Shown: positions 1-9,154, counted from the first letter of the stretch. The stretch is DNA of 23,824 bases from Gammaproteobacteria bacterium (GCA_016200445.1 JACQEQ010000271.1:1-23824); one strand, 5' to 3'. Numbers and translations are program-made. The notes: generated by a model from the letters alone, not told the origin.

Positions 1-3
1 CGC

Positions 4-1539
4 TTGATTGACTGGATCGCGTTCACGGCGTTGTGCGCCCTTTTAATCGTCACCTTCAACGACGGTCTGCGCTACATGGTGCAGGTGTGGGGCGCACGGG
101 AAGAATACAGCTACGGCTATTTGATCCCGTTCATCACGTTGTTTCTCATTTGGCAGAAGAAAGAAGCGTTGGAGCGTATTCCATTTACCGGCGCGTGGTT
201 GGGCGTGGGTGTTGTCGCGTTCGGCGTATGCATGCTGGTGCTGGGGAATCTCAGCACGCTGTACGTGATCGGGCAATATGCGTTGCTGATCGTGCTGGCG
301 GGTCTGGTGTTGGCATTCACAGGTGCGCGCGGTTTTCGCGTGATGCTGGTGCCGTTATTTGTGCTCGCGTTCATGATTCCATTGCCCGACTTTTTGCTCA
401 CCGGCCTGTCCGGCCAACTGCAATTGATGTCGTCGCAAATCGGCGTGTGGGTCATCCGCGCCTTTGGTGTGAGCGTAAATCTCGAAGGCAACGTCATCGA
501 CCTTGGGCAGATGAAGTTGCAGGTCGTCGAAGCGTGTAGTGGCTTGCGCTATTTGTTTCCGCTGATGACCTTCGGTTTTATCACGGCGTATTTTTTCAAA
601 GCGGCGTTTTGGAAGCGCGCGGTCATTTTTCTGTCCACCATTCCCATCACCATACTGATGAACAGTTTTCGCATCGGCGTCATCGGCGTGACGGTCGAGT
701 ATTGGGGCAAGTCGATGGCGGAAGGTTTTCTGCATGATTTCGAAGGCTGGTTTGTGTTCATGGCCTGCACCGGCGTGCTATTTGTGGAAATGTTGGTTCT
801 GGCAAAGTTGGGCAAGGATCGTCGGCCGCTGCGCGAAGTCTTCGGCCTGGAATTTCCAGCGCCCAGTCCCGTCAATGCTCAAGTTCACTATCGCAATTTG
901 CCGCGACCGTTTCTTGTGGCGGCGGCTCTTTTAGTTGCGGTGATGTTGCTATCGTTGCTGATGCCTCCACGTGTTGAATTGATTCCGCAACGGCACGAAT
1001 TCCGCGAATTCCCGTTGAACGTCGGCGCATGGCATGGGAAGGGCGCGCGTCTTGAACAAATTTATGTGGACACGCTGAAGTTCGACGACTATCTGCTGGC
1101 CGATTTTACCGATGGCAAATCGCCAGTGAATTTGTATGCCGCGTATTACGGTTCGCAGCGGAACGGCCAATCGGCGCATTCGCCACGCACTTGTATGCCC
1201 GGCGGCGGGTGGGAAATCACTAGTCTCACGCAGCGTGCGATCGCGGATCCTCCGGTGAATGGGCAGCCCCTGGTCGTGAACCGTACGGTTATCGAAATGG
1301 GCGAGTTCAAGCAGGTCGTCTATTACTGGTTCCAGCAGCGGGGCCGGGTTGTGACCAATGAATATTTGGTTAAATGGTACCTGCTCTGGGATGCCGTAAT
1401 GCGCAACCGCACCGACGGCGCGTTGGTGCGTTTAACTAGCGGCGTGCAACGCGGCGAGCAACTTGCCGACGCCGACCGTCGTCTGGAATCGTTCGCGCGC
1501 GCGGTCGTGCCGCAACTGGAAACCTATATTCCAAATTAG
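4..1539 (+). CDS. xrtD: Exosortase D-type (XrtD) with fused EpsI domain, possibly 5'-partial
   Basis: Exosortases are inner-membrane cysteine transpeptidases that process C-terminal sorting signals of the PEP-CTERM/VPLPA-CTERM type, usually alongside exopolysaccharide genes. The first ~280 residues are a multi-pass membrane domain with the family's catalytic triad: Cys178 in EACSGLRYLFPL, Arg223 in NSFRIGVIG and His244 in FLHDFEGW. NSFRIGVIG and AEGFLHDFEGW look like the XrtD/XrtE branch rather than XrtA, where I would expect a motif like NGxRAY. From ~300 on there is a further membrane helix and an EpsI-type domain with a Cys (SPRTCMPGGGWE). The only in-frame start seen is TTG at position 4, and the gene begins at the window edge, so extra N-terminal residues are likely upstream. 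It is followed 9 bp later by the glycosyltransferase. The VPLPA-CTERM substrate gene is not in the window. Family assignment is strong; the D subtype is from memory of motifs. Confidence 0.85.
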   Translation: MIDWIAFTALCALLIVTFNDGLRYMVQVWGAREEYSYGYLIPFITLFLIWQKKEALERIPFTGAWLGVGVVAFGVCMLVLGNLSTLYVIGQYALLIVLAGLVLAFTGARGFRVMLVPLFVLAFMIPLPDFLLTGLSGQLQLMSSQIGVWVIRAFGVSVNLEGNVIDLGQMKLQVVEACSGLRYLFPLMTFGFITAYFFKAAFWKRAVIFLSTIPITILMNSFRIGVIGVTVEYWGKSMAEGFLHDFEGWFVFMACTGVLFVEMLVLAKLGKDRRPLREVFGLEFPAPSPVNAQVHYRNLPRPFLVAAALLVAVMLLSLLMPPRVELIPQRHEFREFPLNVGAWHGKGARLEQIYVDTLKFDDYLLADFTDGKSPVNLYAAYYGSQRNGQSAHSPRTCMPGGGWEITSLTQRAIADPPVNGQPLVVNRTVIEMGEFKQVVYYWFQQRGRVVTNEYLVKWYLLWDAVMRNRTDGALVRLTSGVQRGEQLADADRRLESFARAVVPQLETYIPN

Positions 1540-1548
1540 GGTGAGAGC

Positions 1549-3186
1549 GTGGCTTTGTTTTTCAGTTTTCTAATCGCGATGTTCGTGACCATGTTGCTGA
1601 TCCCGCCGTTGATGCGCTCAGCGCAGCGCATGCACGTCGTGGACTTTCCCGGCGAGCGCAAGGTGCATTGCGAGCCGATCCCGCGCATCGGCGGTGTTGC
1701 CATGGTGGTGGGCGCGGTGCTGCCGATTGCGATGTGGTTGGTGCCGCAGCGCGAGGTCATTGCTTTGCTGATTGGCATGGGGGTGATCCTGGTCTTCGGT
1801 GTTTGGGATGACCGGCGTGATCTGGATTACCGCATCAAGTTTTTCGGGCAATTGATCGCTGCGCTGGTGGTGGTTGTGTATGGTGAGGTGCGCATCGAGA
1901 CACTTCCTTTTGGCGGATTGCAACCGCTGCCCCCCGGCCTGTCTATTCCGCTCACCGTCTTCGCGTTGCTAGGTATTACCAACGCCATCAACCTCGCCGA
2001 TGGACTGGATGGCCTGGCGGGCGGCACCACCTTGTTGAGCCTGGGCGCCATTGCACTGCTGGGTTATCTGCAAAATGACTTGAGCGTGGTGATGATTGCT
2101 TTGGCGGTGATTGGCAGCATTTTGGGATTTTTACGGTTTAACACTTATCCTGCACGCATTTTCATGGGTGATGGGGGCAGCCAGTTTCTCGGCTTCTCGG
2201 TGGGTGCGCTCGTCGTCATGCTCACCTACGACACGCACAGCGCGCTTAGCTCAGCCCTGCCATTGTTGCTGCTGGGTTTGCCAATTCTTGACACATTGAT
2301 GGTGATGACACAGCGCATGCTCGAACGGCGCTCGCCGTTTTCGCCCGACAAAAATCACATTCACCATAAGTTGCTCGCGCTGGGTCTGGATCACTACGAA
2401 GCGGTGTTTCTGATTTACGCGGTGCAAGCGAGCTTGGTGCTGGCAGCGTATTCATTGCGCTATCAGGCGGACGAGTTGATCGTGGCGATCTACGTTGCTT
2501 TTTGCGCAGGGGTATGGAGCTTTTTGTCATGTGCTACACGCTATGACTGGCGGTTGCGACCCGGACAGGATGCACAGGAGCGGTCCTATGTATCGCGCAA
2601 ACTCCGCTGGTTGCGCAATGACGGTGGCTTGGTACAGGCCGCATTTGGCATTGCAGCAGCAGGTGTGGCGCTCTACTTGTTGGCCGGCGCCACACTGAGC
2701 GAAGCAGTATCCATCGACATCGGCATTTTGGCTTTAGTGCTGTTGTTGACATTGAGCACTATTTACAAAGCCCAGCGTGCCAAACCGTTTAACTGGGTGG
2801 AGCGGGGCGCAACTTATGTGCTCATCACCTGCATTGTCTACCTTGCGCAGACCAAGCCAGGTGTCTTCATCGCATTGCAAAGTTACAGCATGTTGTATTT
2901 CGGCGCGCTAGCGGCGGCGGTGATGGTGGGGTTTCGATTTTCCCGAGAGAAAACTTTCAAAATGACGCCGCTGGATTTCCTGGTGATTTTCATTGCGCTT
3001 ACCGTACCCAACTTGCCGGAACTGTATTTCGCGCAACTTGGCCTGGGTGAGAGCGTCGCCAAGATCATCGTGTTGTTCTACGGCGCAGAGCTAGTTTTGA
3101 TTAATGTCGCGCGGCGTCACGACAGCCTGCGCTGGGTGTTGTATGCGTGCCTGGCGATTCTCAGCGTGCGCGGTCTTCTGGTATGA
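1549..3186 (+). CDS. MraY/WecA-family polyprenyl-phosphate sugar-1-phosphate transferase with C-terminal membrane extension
   Basis: This integral membrane enzyme would transfer a sugar-1-phosphate, probably GlcNAc-1-P, from a UDP-sugar to a polyprenyl phosphate and so prime exopolysaccharide assembly at the inner membrane. Family motifs are present: PRIGGVAM near the N-terminus, the Asp pair D87-D88 in WDDRRDL, N148-LADGLDG with D151/D154, D208 in FMGDGGSQF, and the HIHH motif at 270-273 in DKNHIHHKL. WecA-type proteins are usually ~350 aa. This one is 545 aa, and the extra ~200 residues form several more hydrophobic segments of unknown role. The start is GTG at 1549, just after the exosortase stop; no better start is visible. 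The following epimerase could supply or remodel the UDP-HexNAc substrate. Substrate identity is inferred. Confidence 0.88.
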   Translation: MALFFSFLIAMFVTMLLIPPLMRSAQRMHVVDFPGERKVHCEPIPRIGGVAMVVGAVLPIAMWLVPQREVIALLIGMGVILVFGVWDDRRDLDYRIKFFGQLIAALVVVVYGEVRIETLPFGGLQPLPPGLSIPLTVFALLGITNAINLADGLDGLAGGTTLLSLGAIALLGYLQNDLSVVMIALAVIGSILGFLRFNTYPARIFMGDGGSQFLGFSVGALVVMLTYDTHSALSSALPLLLLGLPILDTLMVMTQRMLERRSPFSPDKNHIHHKLLALGLDHYEAVFLIYAVQASLVLAAYSLRYQADELIVAIYVAFCAGVWSFLSCATRYDWRLRPGQDAQERSYVSRKLRWLRNDGGLVQAAFGIAAAGVALYLLAGATLSEAVSIDIGILALVLLLTLSTIYKAQRAKPFNWVERGATYVLITCIVYLAQTKPGVFIALQSYSMLYFGALAAAVMVGFRFSREKTFKMTPLDFLVIFIALTVPNLPELYFAQLGLGESVAKIIVLFYGAELVLINVARRHDSLRWVLYACLAILSVRGLLV

Positions 3187-3208
3187 CAAAGCACGAGGAG
3201 GAATCACG

Positions 3209-4378
3209 ATGTTGATGCAAGATCAAACCCATACCGTGTTGTGCGTCGTGGGAGCGCGGCCAAATTTCATGAAGATTGCGCCGATCATGCGCGCCCTCCA
3301 CGCACACGGTGGATTGCGCCCACGGCTGCTGCACACCGGGCAGCATTACGATGACGACATGAAACGTTCGTTCTTCGAACAATTGTCGATACCGCAGCCC
3401 GATGTTGATTTGGGCGTCGGATCAGGTAGCCACGCAGTGCAAACAGCAGAAGTCATGCGTCGCTTCGAGCCGGTTCTTGACTCTGAAAATCCGGACGTGG
3501 TGCTGGTGGTAGGCGATGTCAATTCAACCATTGCCTGCGCACTGGTCGCCGTGAAGAAACAGGTGCCCGTGGTGCACGTCGAAGCCGGATTGCGCAGTTT
3601 TGACCGCAGCATGCCGGAAGAAATCAATCGCGTGTTGACGGATCAAATTTCCGATGTGCTATTTACCACCGAGCGCAGCGCAAAAATAAACCTGGTGCAC
3701 GAAGGCGTTGCACCGGAGCGCATTCATTTTGTCGGCAACGTCATGATCGACACTTTGTTACACCACGTTGAGCGCGCAATTCCGGCGGCGCATACGCTGC
3801 AAGATTACGGCAACACCGCGCTTGAACCTTACGGCGTGGTCACGTTGCATCGCCCGTCCAACGTGGATGATCCGCACATGCTGCGGCAGTTGTTGGAGGT
3901 GTTACGACAGGCAAGTGATCGTTTGCCGCTGGTTTTTCCGCTGCATCCGCGTACGCGTGCCCGTATTGAGGAGGCTGGGCTGTTGCGCATGTTGGACACG
4001 CCACGCATCAGCATCACGCGACCGCTGGGCTATCTGGAAATGCTCGGCATCATGGTGCGTGCGACGCTGGTGTTGACAGATTCAGGCGGTATTCAAGAAG
4101 AGACTACGGCGCTGGGTGTGCCCTGCCTGACACTGCGTGAAAATACCGAGCGTCCGATCACGGTGGAGCAGGGCACGAACACGGTCGTGGGCACCGATCC
4201 GCAGCGTATTTACCGTGCTTTTACCGACATTATCGAAGACGGTGGCAAGGCGGGATGCGTACCGGAGTTATGGGATGGCAAGGCAGCGCAACGTATCGCG
4301 ACGACGTTGAGCGCATGGCTTGCTGCACGTGCAGCACAAGATCAACAGGTACCCAGCAAACGAAAGGTGAATATATGA
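3209..4378 (+). CDS. wecB: UDP-N-acetylglucosamine 2-epimerase (non-hydrolysing), WecB type
   Basis: This cytoplasmic enzyme interconverts UDP-GlcNAc and UDP-ManNAc, supplying a ManNAc-type precursor for polysaccharide. The family pattern is seen throughout its 389 residues: VGARPNFMKIAPI at the N-terminus, VVGDVNST, HVEAGLRSFDRSMPEE, HRPSNVDD, FPLHPRTR and the nucleotide-binding TDSGGIQEE followed by RENTERPITVEQGTN. The ATG at 3209 is chosen because a strong AGGAGG lies 8 bp upstream; an open frame extends further 5' but overlaps the transferase gene. The stop overlaps the next start as ATGA, so translation of the TPR lipoprotein is probably coupled. Confidence 0.93.
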   Translation: MLMQDQTHTVLCVVGARPNFMKIAPIMRALHAHGGLRPRLLHTGQHYDDDMKRSFFEQLSIPQPDVDLGVGSGSHAVQTAEVMRRFEPVLDSENPDVVLVVGDVNSTIACALVAVKKQVPVVHVEAGLRSFDRSMPEEINRVLTDQISDVLFTTERSAKINLVHEGVAPERIHFVGNVMIDTLLHHVERAIPAAHTLQDYGNTALEPYGVVTLHRPSNVDDPHMLRQLLEVLRQASDRLPLVFPLHPRTRARIEEAGLLRMLDTPRISITRPLGYLEMLGIMVRATLVLTDSGGIQEETTALGVPCLTLRENTERPITVEQGTNTVVGTDPQRIYRAFTDIIEDGGKAGCVPELWDGKAAQRIATTLSAWLAARAAQDQQVPSKRKVNI

Positions 4379-6747
4379 AGCGGATTTCAATAATTGCCGT
4401 GGCGTGCGCGCTCGCGCTGTCCGCGTGCGGCGGCAAAGAAGCGCGCCTGCAGGAGCATCTGGAAAAAGGCCGGGCATTTCTCGCGCAGGAAGATTTCGAC
4501 AAGGCGCGCGTAGAGTTTAAAAACGTACTCCAAATCAATCCGAAAAATGTCGACGGAACCATGGCGATGGCCCAGTTGCTGGAAAAGCAACAAAACTGGG
4601 GACAAGCTGCGGGTACGTATCAACGTGTAATCGAATTGGATGCGACGCGCACTGATGCCAAGACCCGGCTCGCGCGTTTGTATTTGCTGGGTGGAGCGCC
4701 GGACAAAGCACGTGAATTAATCGAAGAGGTACTGAAAACTGCACCGCAAAATCCTGATGCGCTGGTGGTACGTGCGGGGCTGGGGACGCGCAAGGGTGAC
4801 AACCGCAATGCTGAAGACGATGTCAAAGCGGCTCTGGCATCGGCACCTGGGCATCTGGATGCGACCATGTTGTTAGCGGGTCTTTACAATAATACTGACC
4901 GGGTCGATCAGGCCATCACGCTGTTGCGCGATGCGATTGCGCGGAACGAAAAGGAAATTTCGTTGCGCCTGGCGCTGGCGGACATCTACGCCAAGCGTGA
5001 ACAAAGTGAGCCCGCCATTGCAACCCTGCAAGATATTCTGCGATTGCAGCCGAAAGCCCTGAGTCTGCGAGTACGGCTTGCAAGTTACCTAGTGCGTTTG
5101 AAGCGTATCGACGACGGCGAGAAGGTGTTACGCGAAGGTGTTACACAGGATGAAACGAATTCAGACGCGAAGCTGGCGCTGATTTCTTTCCTGGGTTCCC
5201 AGCATGGTTTTGATGCCGCGCAAACTCAGTTGCAGCAGTTCATCACGGCGGAGCCGAAACTTTATGCGCTGCAATTCGCACTGGCCCGCATGCAAGACGG
5301 CAACAACCATGCGGACACAGCGAAGAGTGTGCTTGAGGGTATTGTCAAGTCCGACAACATCGGTCCAGACGGTTTACGTGCGCGCACGACGCTTGCGCTG
5401 ATGAAAGCGAAGCAAGGCGACAAGGACGGCGCCCTGATATTTGCGAATGAAGTGTTGCATGAAAATCCTAAAGACAATGATGCGTTGATCGTGCGTGCTT
5501 CGCTTGCGCTGGATCAGCGCGATGCGGTGGGTGCGATCGCCGATTTGCGCACCGTGCTGAAGGATCAGCCGACCGCGTCGAACGTCATACGCATGTTGGC
5601 CAGCGCGCACGTGCTCAACAACGAACCGAAATTGGCGCATGACTATTTGCAGAAGGGTGTCGAAGCCAATCCGGCGGATAACGATCTGCGCTATCTCTAT
5701 GCGCAATTGCTGGTGCAAACCAAACAGGTTGATAAGGCGATTGAGCAATATCAAATGCTGGCCAAGGTGGCGCCGGATAATGGCGTGTATGTCGACAGTT
5801 TGTTCAAGGCGCAAGCACAAAAAGGTGATTGGTTAGCAGCGCGCGTCATCGCAACGCAACTCAAGGACGCCCATCCAAACCACCCGCTGGGTTACTACTT
5901 TGCCGGGTTGGTCGAGCAGCAAGTCAAAAATTATCCGGCCAGCATCAAAGAATTTGAAACCGCGCTGCAAAAAAATCCCGAGGCCTCGGAACCATTATCC
6001 GCGCTGGTTAAAACTTACCTGATCTTGAAGCAACCACAAAAGGCGCAGGCGCAACTGCAAAAGGTCGTGGCGCAGTCGCCTAAGAATTCACTCGCGCACA
6101 ACTTGTTGGGCGAAATTTATGCGGGGCAAAATGATTTACACAATGCCGAGCAAGAGTTTTTAAAGGCACGGGTACTCAATCCAAACTCGGTGCTCGCGTA
6201 TCGCGATCTCGCTGCGCTGAAATTGCTGCAAAAAGATTCCGACGCAGCGATTCGAATTTATCGTGAAGGTTTAAAAGCCACCGGCGACGACGCGTCGTTA
6301 GTGTTTGCACTGGCGGTATTGTACGAACGCAAGGGTGAATACGATCCGGCAATTGCACTCTACGATGAATTAATTGAGCGCGATCCAACCTCGCAGGCGG
6401 CGATGAATAATCTTGCGATGGTATTGGCCAGTTACAAATCCGATCCACAGAGTTTGGAGCGCGCCAAGGAACTTGCTGCGCGTCTTAAAGGAACCAACAA
6501 CCCGGCGTATCTCGATACCGTCGGCTGGGTGCAGTACAAGCGCAGCGAATACGATGTTGCCGTCGCCACGCTGGGCGAGGCGTTGCGTGCAGCACCCGAT
6601 GAACCGATGCTGCGTTACCACCTGGGCATGGCGCTGTATAAAAAAGGCGACGCGGCACAAGCGAAAGAAAATCTGAAGAAGGCCGTCGATGCCAAAGCTA
6701 ATTTCGCCGGTATCGACGATGCGCGCGCTACGCTCGCTAAACTTTAG
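4375..6747 (+). CDS. TPR-repeat lipoprotein of the exosortase/EPS cluster (PrsT-like)
   Basis: A 790-aa protein with a type II signal peptide (MKRISIIAVACALALSAC, lipidated Cys18 followed by Gly-Gly) and then almost continuous tetratricopeptide repeats from ~25 to the end. Repeats with the usual A/G-Y-A-P spacing recur about every 34 residues, for example DFDKARVEFKNVLQINPKN, and NYPASIKEFETALQKNPEA near two-thirds. It should sit in the periplasm anchored to a membrane and scaffold other proteins. The nearest known type is PrsT, the TPR protein found with PEP-CTERM/exosortase exopolysaccharide operons, usually around 900 aa, so this one is somewhat shorter. ATG 4375 overlaps the wecB stop. 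It is the last gene of the forward operon and ends just before a folded repeat. The exact partner is unknown. Confidence 0.82.
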   Translation: MKRISIIAVACALALSACGGKEARLQEHLEKGRAFLAQEDFDKARVEFKNVLQINPKNVDGTMAMAQLLEKQQNWGQAAGTYQRVIELDATRTDAKTRLARLYLLGGAPDKARELIEEVLKTAPQNPDALVVRAGLGTRKGDNRNAEDDVKAALASAPGHLDATMLLAGLYNNTDRVDQAITLLRDAIARNEKEISLRLALADIYAKREQSEPAIATLQDILRLQPKALSLRVRLASYLVRLKRIDDGEKVLREGVTQDETNSDAKLALISFLGSQHGFDAAQTQLQQFITAEPKLYALQFALARMQDGNNHADTAKSVLEGIVKSDNIGPDGLRARTTLALMKAKQGDKDGALIFANEVLHENPKDNDALIVRASLALDQRDAVGAIADLRTVLKDQPTASNVIRMLASAHVLNNEPKLAHDYLQKGVEANPADNDLRYLYAQLLVQTKQVDKAIEQYQMLAKVAPDNGVYVDSLFKAQAQKGDWLAARVIATQLKDAHPNHPLGYYFAGLVEQQVKNYPASIKEFETALQKNPEASEPLSALVKTYLILKQPQKAQAQLQKVVAQSPKNSLAHNLLGEIYAGQNDLHNAEQEFLKARVLNPNSVLAYRDLAALKLLQKDSDAAIRIYREGLKATGDDASLVFALAVLYERKGEYDPAIALYDELIERDPTSQAAMNNLAMVLASYKSDPQSLERAKELAARLKGTNNPAYLDTVGWVQYKRSEYDVAVATLGEALRAAPDEPMLRYHLGMALYKKGDAAQAKENLKKAVDAKANFAGIDDARATLAKL

Positions 6748-6764
6748 AACCGAGCCGGAAAAAT

Positions 6765-6820
6765 GGAGCGCGGGTTTCCAGCCCGCAAATGCAAATATGC
6801 GGCCAGGATGGCCGCGCTCC
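6765..6820. repeat. Cloverleaf-like palindromic repeat between convergent genes
   Basis: An outer 6-bp stem (GGAGCG 6765-6770 with CGCTCC 6815-6820) encloses two hairpins: GCGGG/CCCGC at 6770-6774 and 6782-6786 with a 7-nt loop, and GCGGCC/GGCCGC at 6799-6804 and 6810-6815 with a 5-nt loop. It lies 17 bp after the TPR gene stop and before the convergent GT4 gene stop. It is probably a dispersed intergenic repeat that can fold in either strand and may slow or end transcription from both sides; no U-tract follows. Seen directly; the role is inferred. Confidence 0.7.
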
Positions 6821-6855
6821 GTCTACCGAGCAAAGGTGCTATCTCAGCGGACCCG

Positions 6856-8043
6856 TCATGCTGGTGCGCTCGCCACGCGGGACGCGTGGGTGTGGGCGAG
6901 TAAGTCACCGTAGGTGTTGACTAGCTGACTCGCCAGTTCATTGGACGACCACGCCCGTACATAGTCCAGTCCCGCCGCGCTGAGCGCAGCGCTTTCCAAT
7001 GGATCAGTCAACACGCGGATCGTCGCATCAGCGAATTCGTCGGCATCTTCGTCCACGACAATGGCGCCGCTGCCCGGTTGCAATACGTCGATGGTGCCCA
7101 TCACGGCGGTCGACACGACTGGAACACCCAAGGCCATCGCTTCGAGTAACACTAAACCCTGCGTCTCAGTGCGCGATGCAAACACTTTGCAGTTGGCTGC
7201 GCGGTAGCAGTCGAGCAGTCCGTGTTCGCGATCCAGATAGCCGATGAAGCGGGTATTGTTCCGCAGCCCGAGGTGTTGGGCTGTGAGTTCCAGGGAGCGG
7301 CGCGCAGGTCCTTCGCCTGCGATGATAAACAACACGTTGGGAATCACGCGGCGTATACGTTCGACCACGGTCAAAAGAAATTCGATGTTTTTTTCGAATG
7401 CGACGCGACCCACGTGCAGCATCACTGGGCGATCTGAAGAGATTGAGTGTTGTTGTCTAAATCTGGCACCGTCACCGCCGCGAAACCGGTCGAGCTCCAT
7501 CCCGGTCGGAATAATATCCAGGCGCGCGCGAATTCCGTAGCGCAACAACACATCGCGCATCGCAGTGGATGGCACCACGACGGCGTCGACAGCATTGCAT
7601 TGCGAGCGACTCAAGCGGCGCGCCACCGCGCGCATCCACGCTTTGGGTACCAGTGGCACATAGTGAAACAGGTACTCTTCGAAGAAGGTGTGATAGGTCT
7701 CCACACACGGCACACCCCAGCGGCGCGCGAGCGCCACGCCCGCGTAGTGAGCGACAAACGGAGTGTGCACATGCACGATGTCGAAGGGTGTTTTCGCATG
7801 CAGCAGCCCGGCCTGCTCCAATGTATCGTGTCGTGACATTAAGCGATCTTCCGGATCTAACGGTACGGTTCGCGCCGGGATGCGTGTGATGAGCGGATTG
7901 CGCGGCTGATGTTGAAGGTAATTTGGTGCGATCAGATGGACTTCGTGCCCGAGCTGTTCCAGTGCACGGGTAAAGGTTTTGATGGAAGTCGAAACACCGT
8001 TAACGCGCGGAAAATAGACGTCGGAGACAAACAGGATGCGCAT
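6856..8043 (-). CDS. Glycosyltransferase family 4 (GT-B fold)
   Basis: A 395-aa retaining GT-B glycosyltransferase. The N-terminal acceptor domain has MRILFVSDVYFPRVNGVSTS with the Gly-Val-Ser loop and HVHTPFVAHYAG. The C-terminal donor domain has LHVGRVAFEKNIEFLL, IIAGEGPARR and the family E-x7-E motif ETQGLVLLE around residue 300. The N-terminal signature is like mannosyltransferases and diacylglycerol glycosyltransferases, so the acceptor could be a lipid or phosphatidylinositol-like substrate, but the sugar cannot be read from the sequence. ATG 8043 is chosen because MRILFVSD is the conserved start of the family; the longer frame upstream overlaps the PAP2 gene. It lies 5 bp after that gene, so the two are an operon. 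Confidence 0.88.
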   Translation of the reverse strand: MRILFVSDVYFPRVNGVSTSIKTFTRALEQLGHEVHLIAPNYLQHQPRNPLITRIPARTVPLDPEDRLMSRHDTLEQAGLLHAKTPFDIVHVHTPFVAHYAGVALARRWGVPCVETYHTFFEEYLFHYVPLVPKAWMRAVARRLSRSQCNAVDAVVVPSTAMRDVLLRYGIRARLDIIPTGMELDRFRGGDGARFRQQHSISSDRPVMLHVGRVAFEKNIEFLLTVVERIRRVIPNVLFIIAGEGPARRSLELTAQHLGLRNNTRFIGYLDREHGLLDCYRAANCKVFASRTETQGLVLLEAMALGVPVVSTAVMGTIDVLQPGSGAIVVDEDADEFADATIRVLTDPLESAALSAAGLDYVRAWSSNELASQLVNTYGDLLAHTHASRVASAPA

Positions 8044-8048
8044 GCGGA

Positions 8049-8582
8049 TTACGCGATCAGCGCAAAGCTGATCCGCGCGAGTAGCGCGCCAATGACGGCG
8101 CCAGCCAACACGTCGGTGGGGTAGTGCAACCCCAGGATGACACGCGACAGAGCCACCAGGATGGCGAACGGAACAAGTATCCATCCGAGCTGTGGAAAAT
8201 ATGCCAGAGCAACCGAGGTGAACGCCACCGCGTGCAAAGTGTGACCGGACGGAAAGCTGTAGGCATCCAGTGGTGCGGTACCTAACGTGAGGGTGCCGCG
8301 TGTGATGTAAGGCCGTTGCCGCACCAAGTGTTCTTTCAAATATTTGTAAAGTGCGAGTCCGGTGAGGGCGACAAATCCCATGTGCAACGATGCAGCCAGC
8401 GCTGCGCTGCCGTAGACCAAAGGCAGCAGCACCATCAGGGCATACCAGAAAACGCCATCTCCCAGTCGACTGATTGCCGCGAAGAATTTACGGATAGTCC
8501 AGCGACGACAACCACGATTGAGAACTTCGCAAAACTTCACCTCATACGCATCCATGCGATGAAATACGGTTTGCACACGCAT
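8049..8582 (-). CDS. PAP2-family membrane phosphatase
   Basis: A 177-aa integral membrane phosphatase with all three PAP2 signature motifs: K83-x6-R90-P91 (KEHLVRQRP), P111-S-G-H114 and S146-R-x5-H153-x3-D157 (SRVILGLHYPTD). Known members dephosphorylate phosphatidic acid, undecaprenyl pyrophosphate or related lipid phosphates at the outer face of the inner membrane. Four to five hydrophobic segments separate the motifs. ATG 8582 is chosen over an upstream TTG at 8639. The GT4 gene follows 5 bp downstream, which suggests a lipid-linked product or carrier recycling; that link is inferred. The 245 bp between this gene and the PilZ gene hold no clear promoter I would defend. Confidence 0.87.
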   Translation of the reverse strand: MRVQTVFHRMDAYEVKFCEVLNRGCRRWTIRKFFAAISRLGDGVFWYALMVLLPLVYGSAALAASLHMGFVALTGLALYKYLKEHLVRQRPYITRGTLTLGTAPLDAYSFPSGHTLHAVAFTSVALAYFPQLGWILVPFAILVALSRVILGLHYPTDVLAGAVIGALLARISFALIA

Positions 8583-8827
8583 CGGGATATCCCCATGTTG
8601 CTGACAACACGAGGCTACTATCGGACCAAGACGTGACAATTCAGCTACAGCAACATGAATTTTTTGTTACCGAGAAACTTGGCAGGAAACAGATCGCCGA
8701 TCAGTTGGCAGGAGAACAAGCGCCGCTGTTTGACATCATGTCGTCATAATGTCAGTGCATGCTCGTGTTGTTGCAACAAGGTCAAGACAGTTCACAACGC
8801 ACATGCGTTAGAACAGGAGAAATGCAT

Positions 8828-9154
8828 ATGATGCTAATCGAGCGCCGTTGTACCGAACGTATTGAAATGGACTGGCACGTTACAATCATTGTGCCGCGTG
8901 TTGGCATATCGCACGGGCGCGCCAGCAATGTCTGCGATCACGGTCTGTTCATCGTGCTGCCAGACCACGCCGAGCCTCCAACAGGCCGGGTTGAACTGCG
9001 CATGTATCGCGCCGACGTCATGTTGAGCGTGGTGGGCGATGTCGTACACAACAATGCGGGTGGAGTTGGAATCGTGCTGCGCGAACCCGTGATGGCTTAC
9101 GAACTGGTAGACGGAACCGTCTACGAAGTCGCGCCGCGCGCGATGGCGGTCTAG
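8828..9154 (+). CDS. PilZ-domain protein (c-di-GMP-binding type, altered motif)
   Basis: A 108-aa single-domain protein. The N-terminal arginine motif (IERRCTER, Arg-x3-Arg) and the strand-turn SNVCDHGLFIVLPD match the PilZ pattern RxxxR ... (D/N)xSxxG, except that the Ser is Cys. Such proteins bind cyclic di-GMP and adjust exopolysaccharide output or motility, which fits the surrounding sugar genes. ATG 8828 is chosen because AGGAG (8815-8819) lies 8 bp upstream; ATGs at 8822 and 8831 are possible. The TAG stop (9152-9154) is inside the terminal repeat of the 169-bp palindrome that follows, so the present C-terminus may have been set by insertion of that element. Whether it still binds c-di-GMP is uncertain. 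Confidence 0.7.
   Translation: MMLIERRCTERIEMDWHVTIIVPRVGISHGRASNVCDHGLFIVLPDHAEPPTGRVELRMYRADVMLSVVGDVVHNNAGGVGIVLREPVMAYELVDGTVYEVAPRAMAV

Noticed and set aside
3104..3208. Longer N-terminus for the UDP-GlcNAc 2-epimerase
   Set aside because: The extra 35 codons overlap the transferase gene; the AGGAGG site and family alignment both point to ATG 3209.
8044..8184. Longer N-terminus for the GT4 protein
   Set aside because: It lies inside the PAP2 gene in another frame, and MRILFVSD at 8043 is the usual family start.
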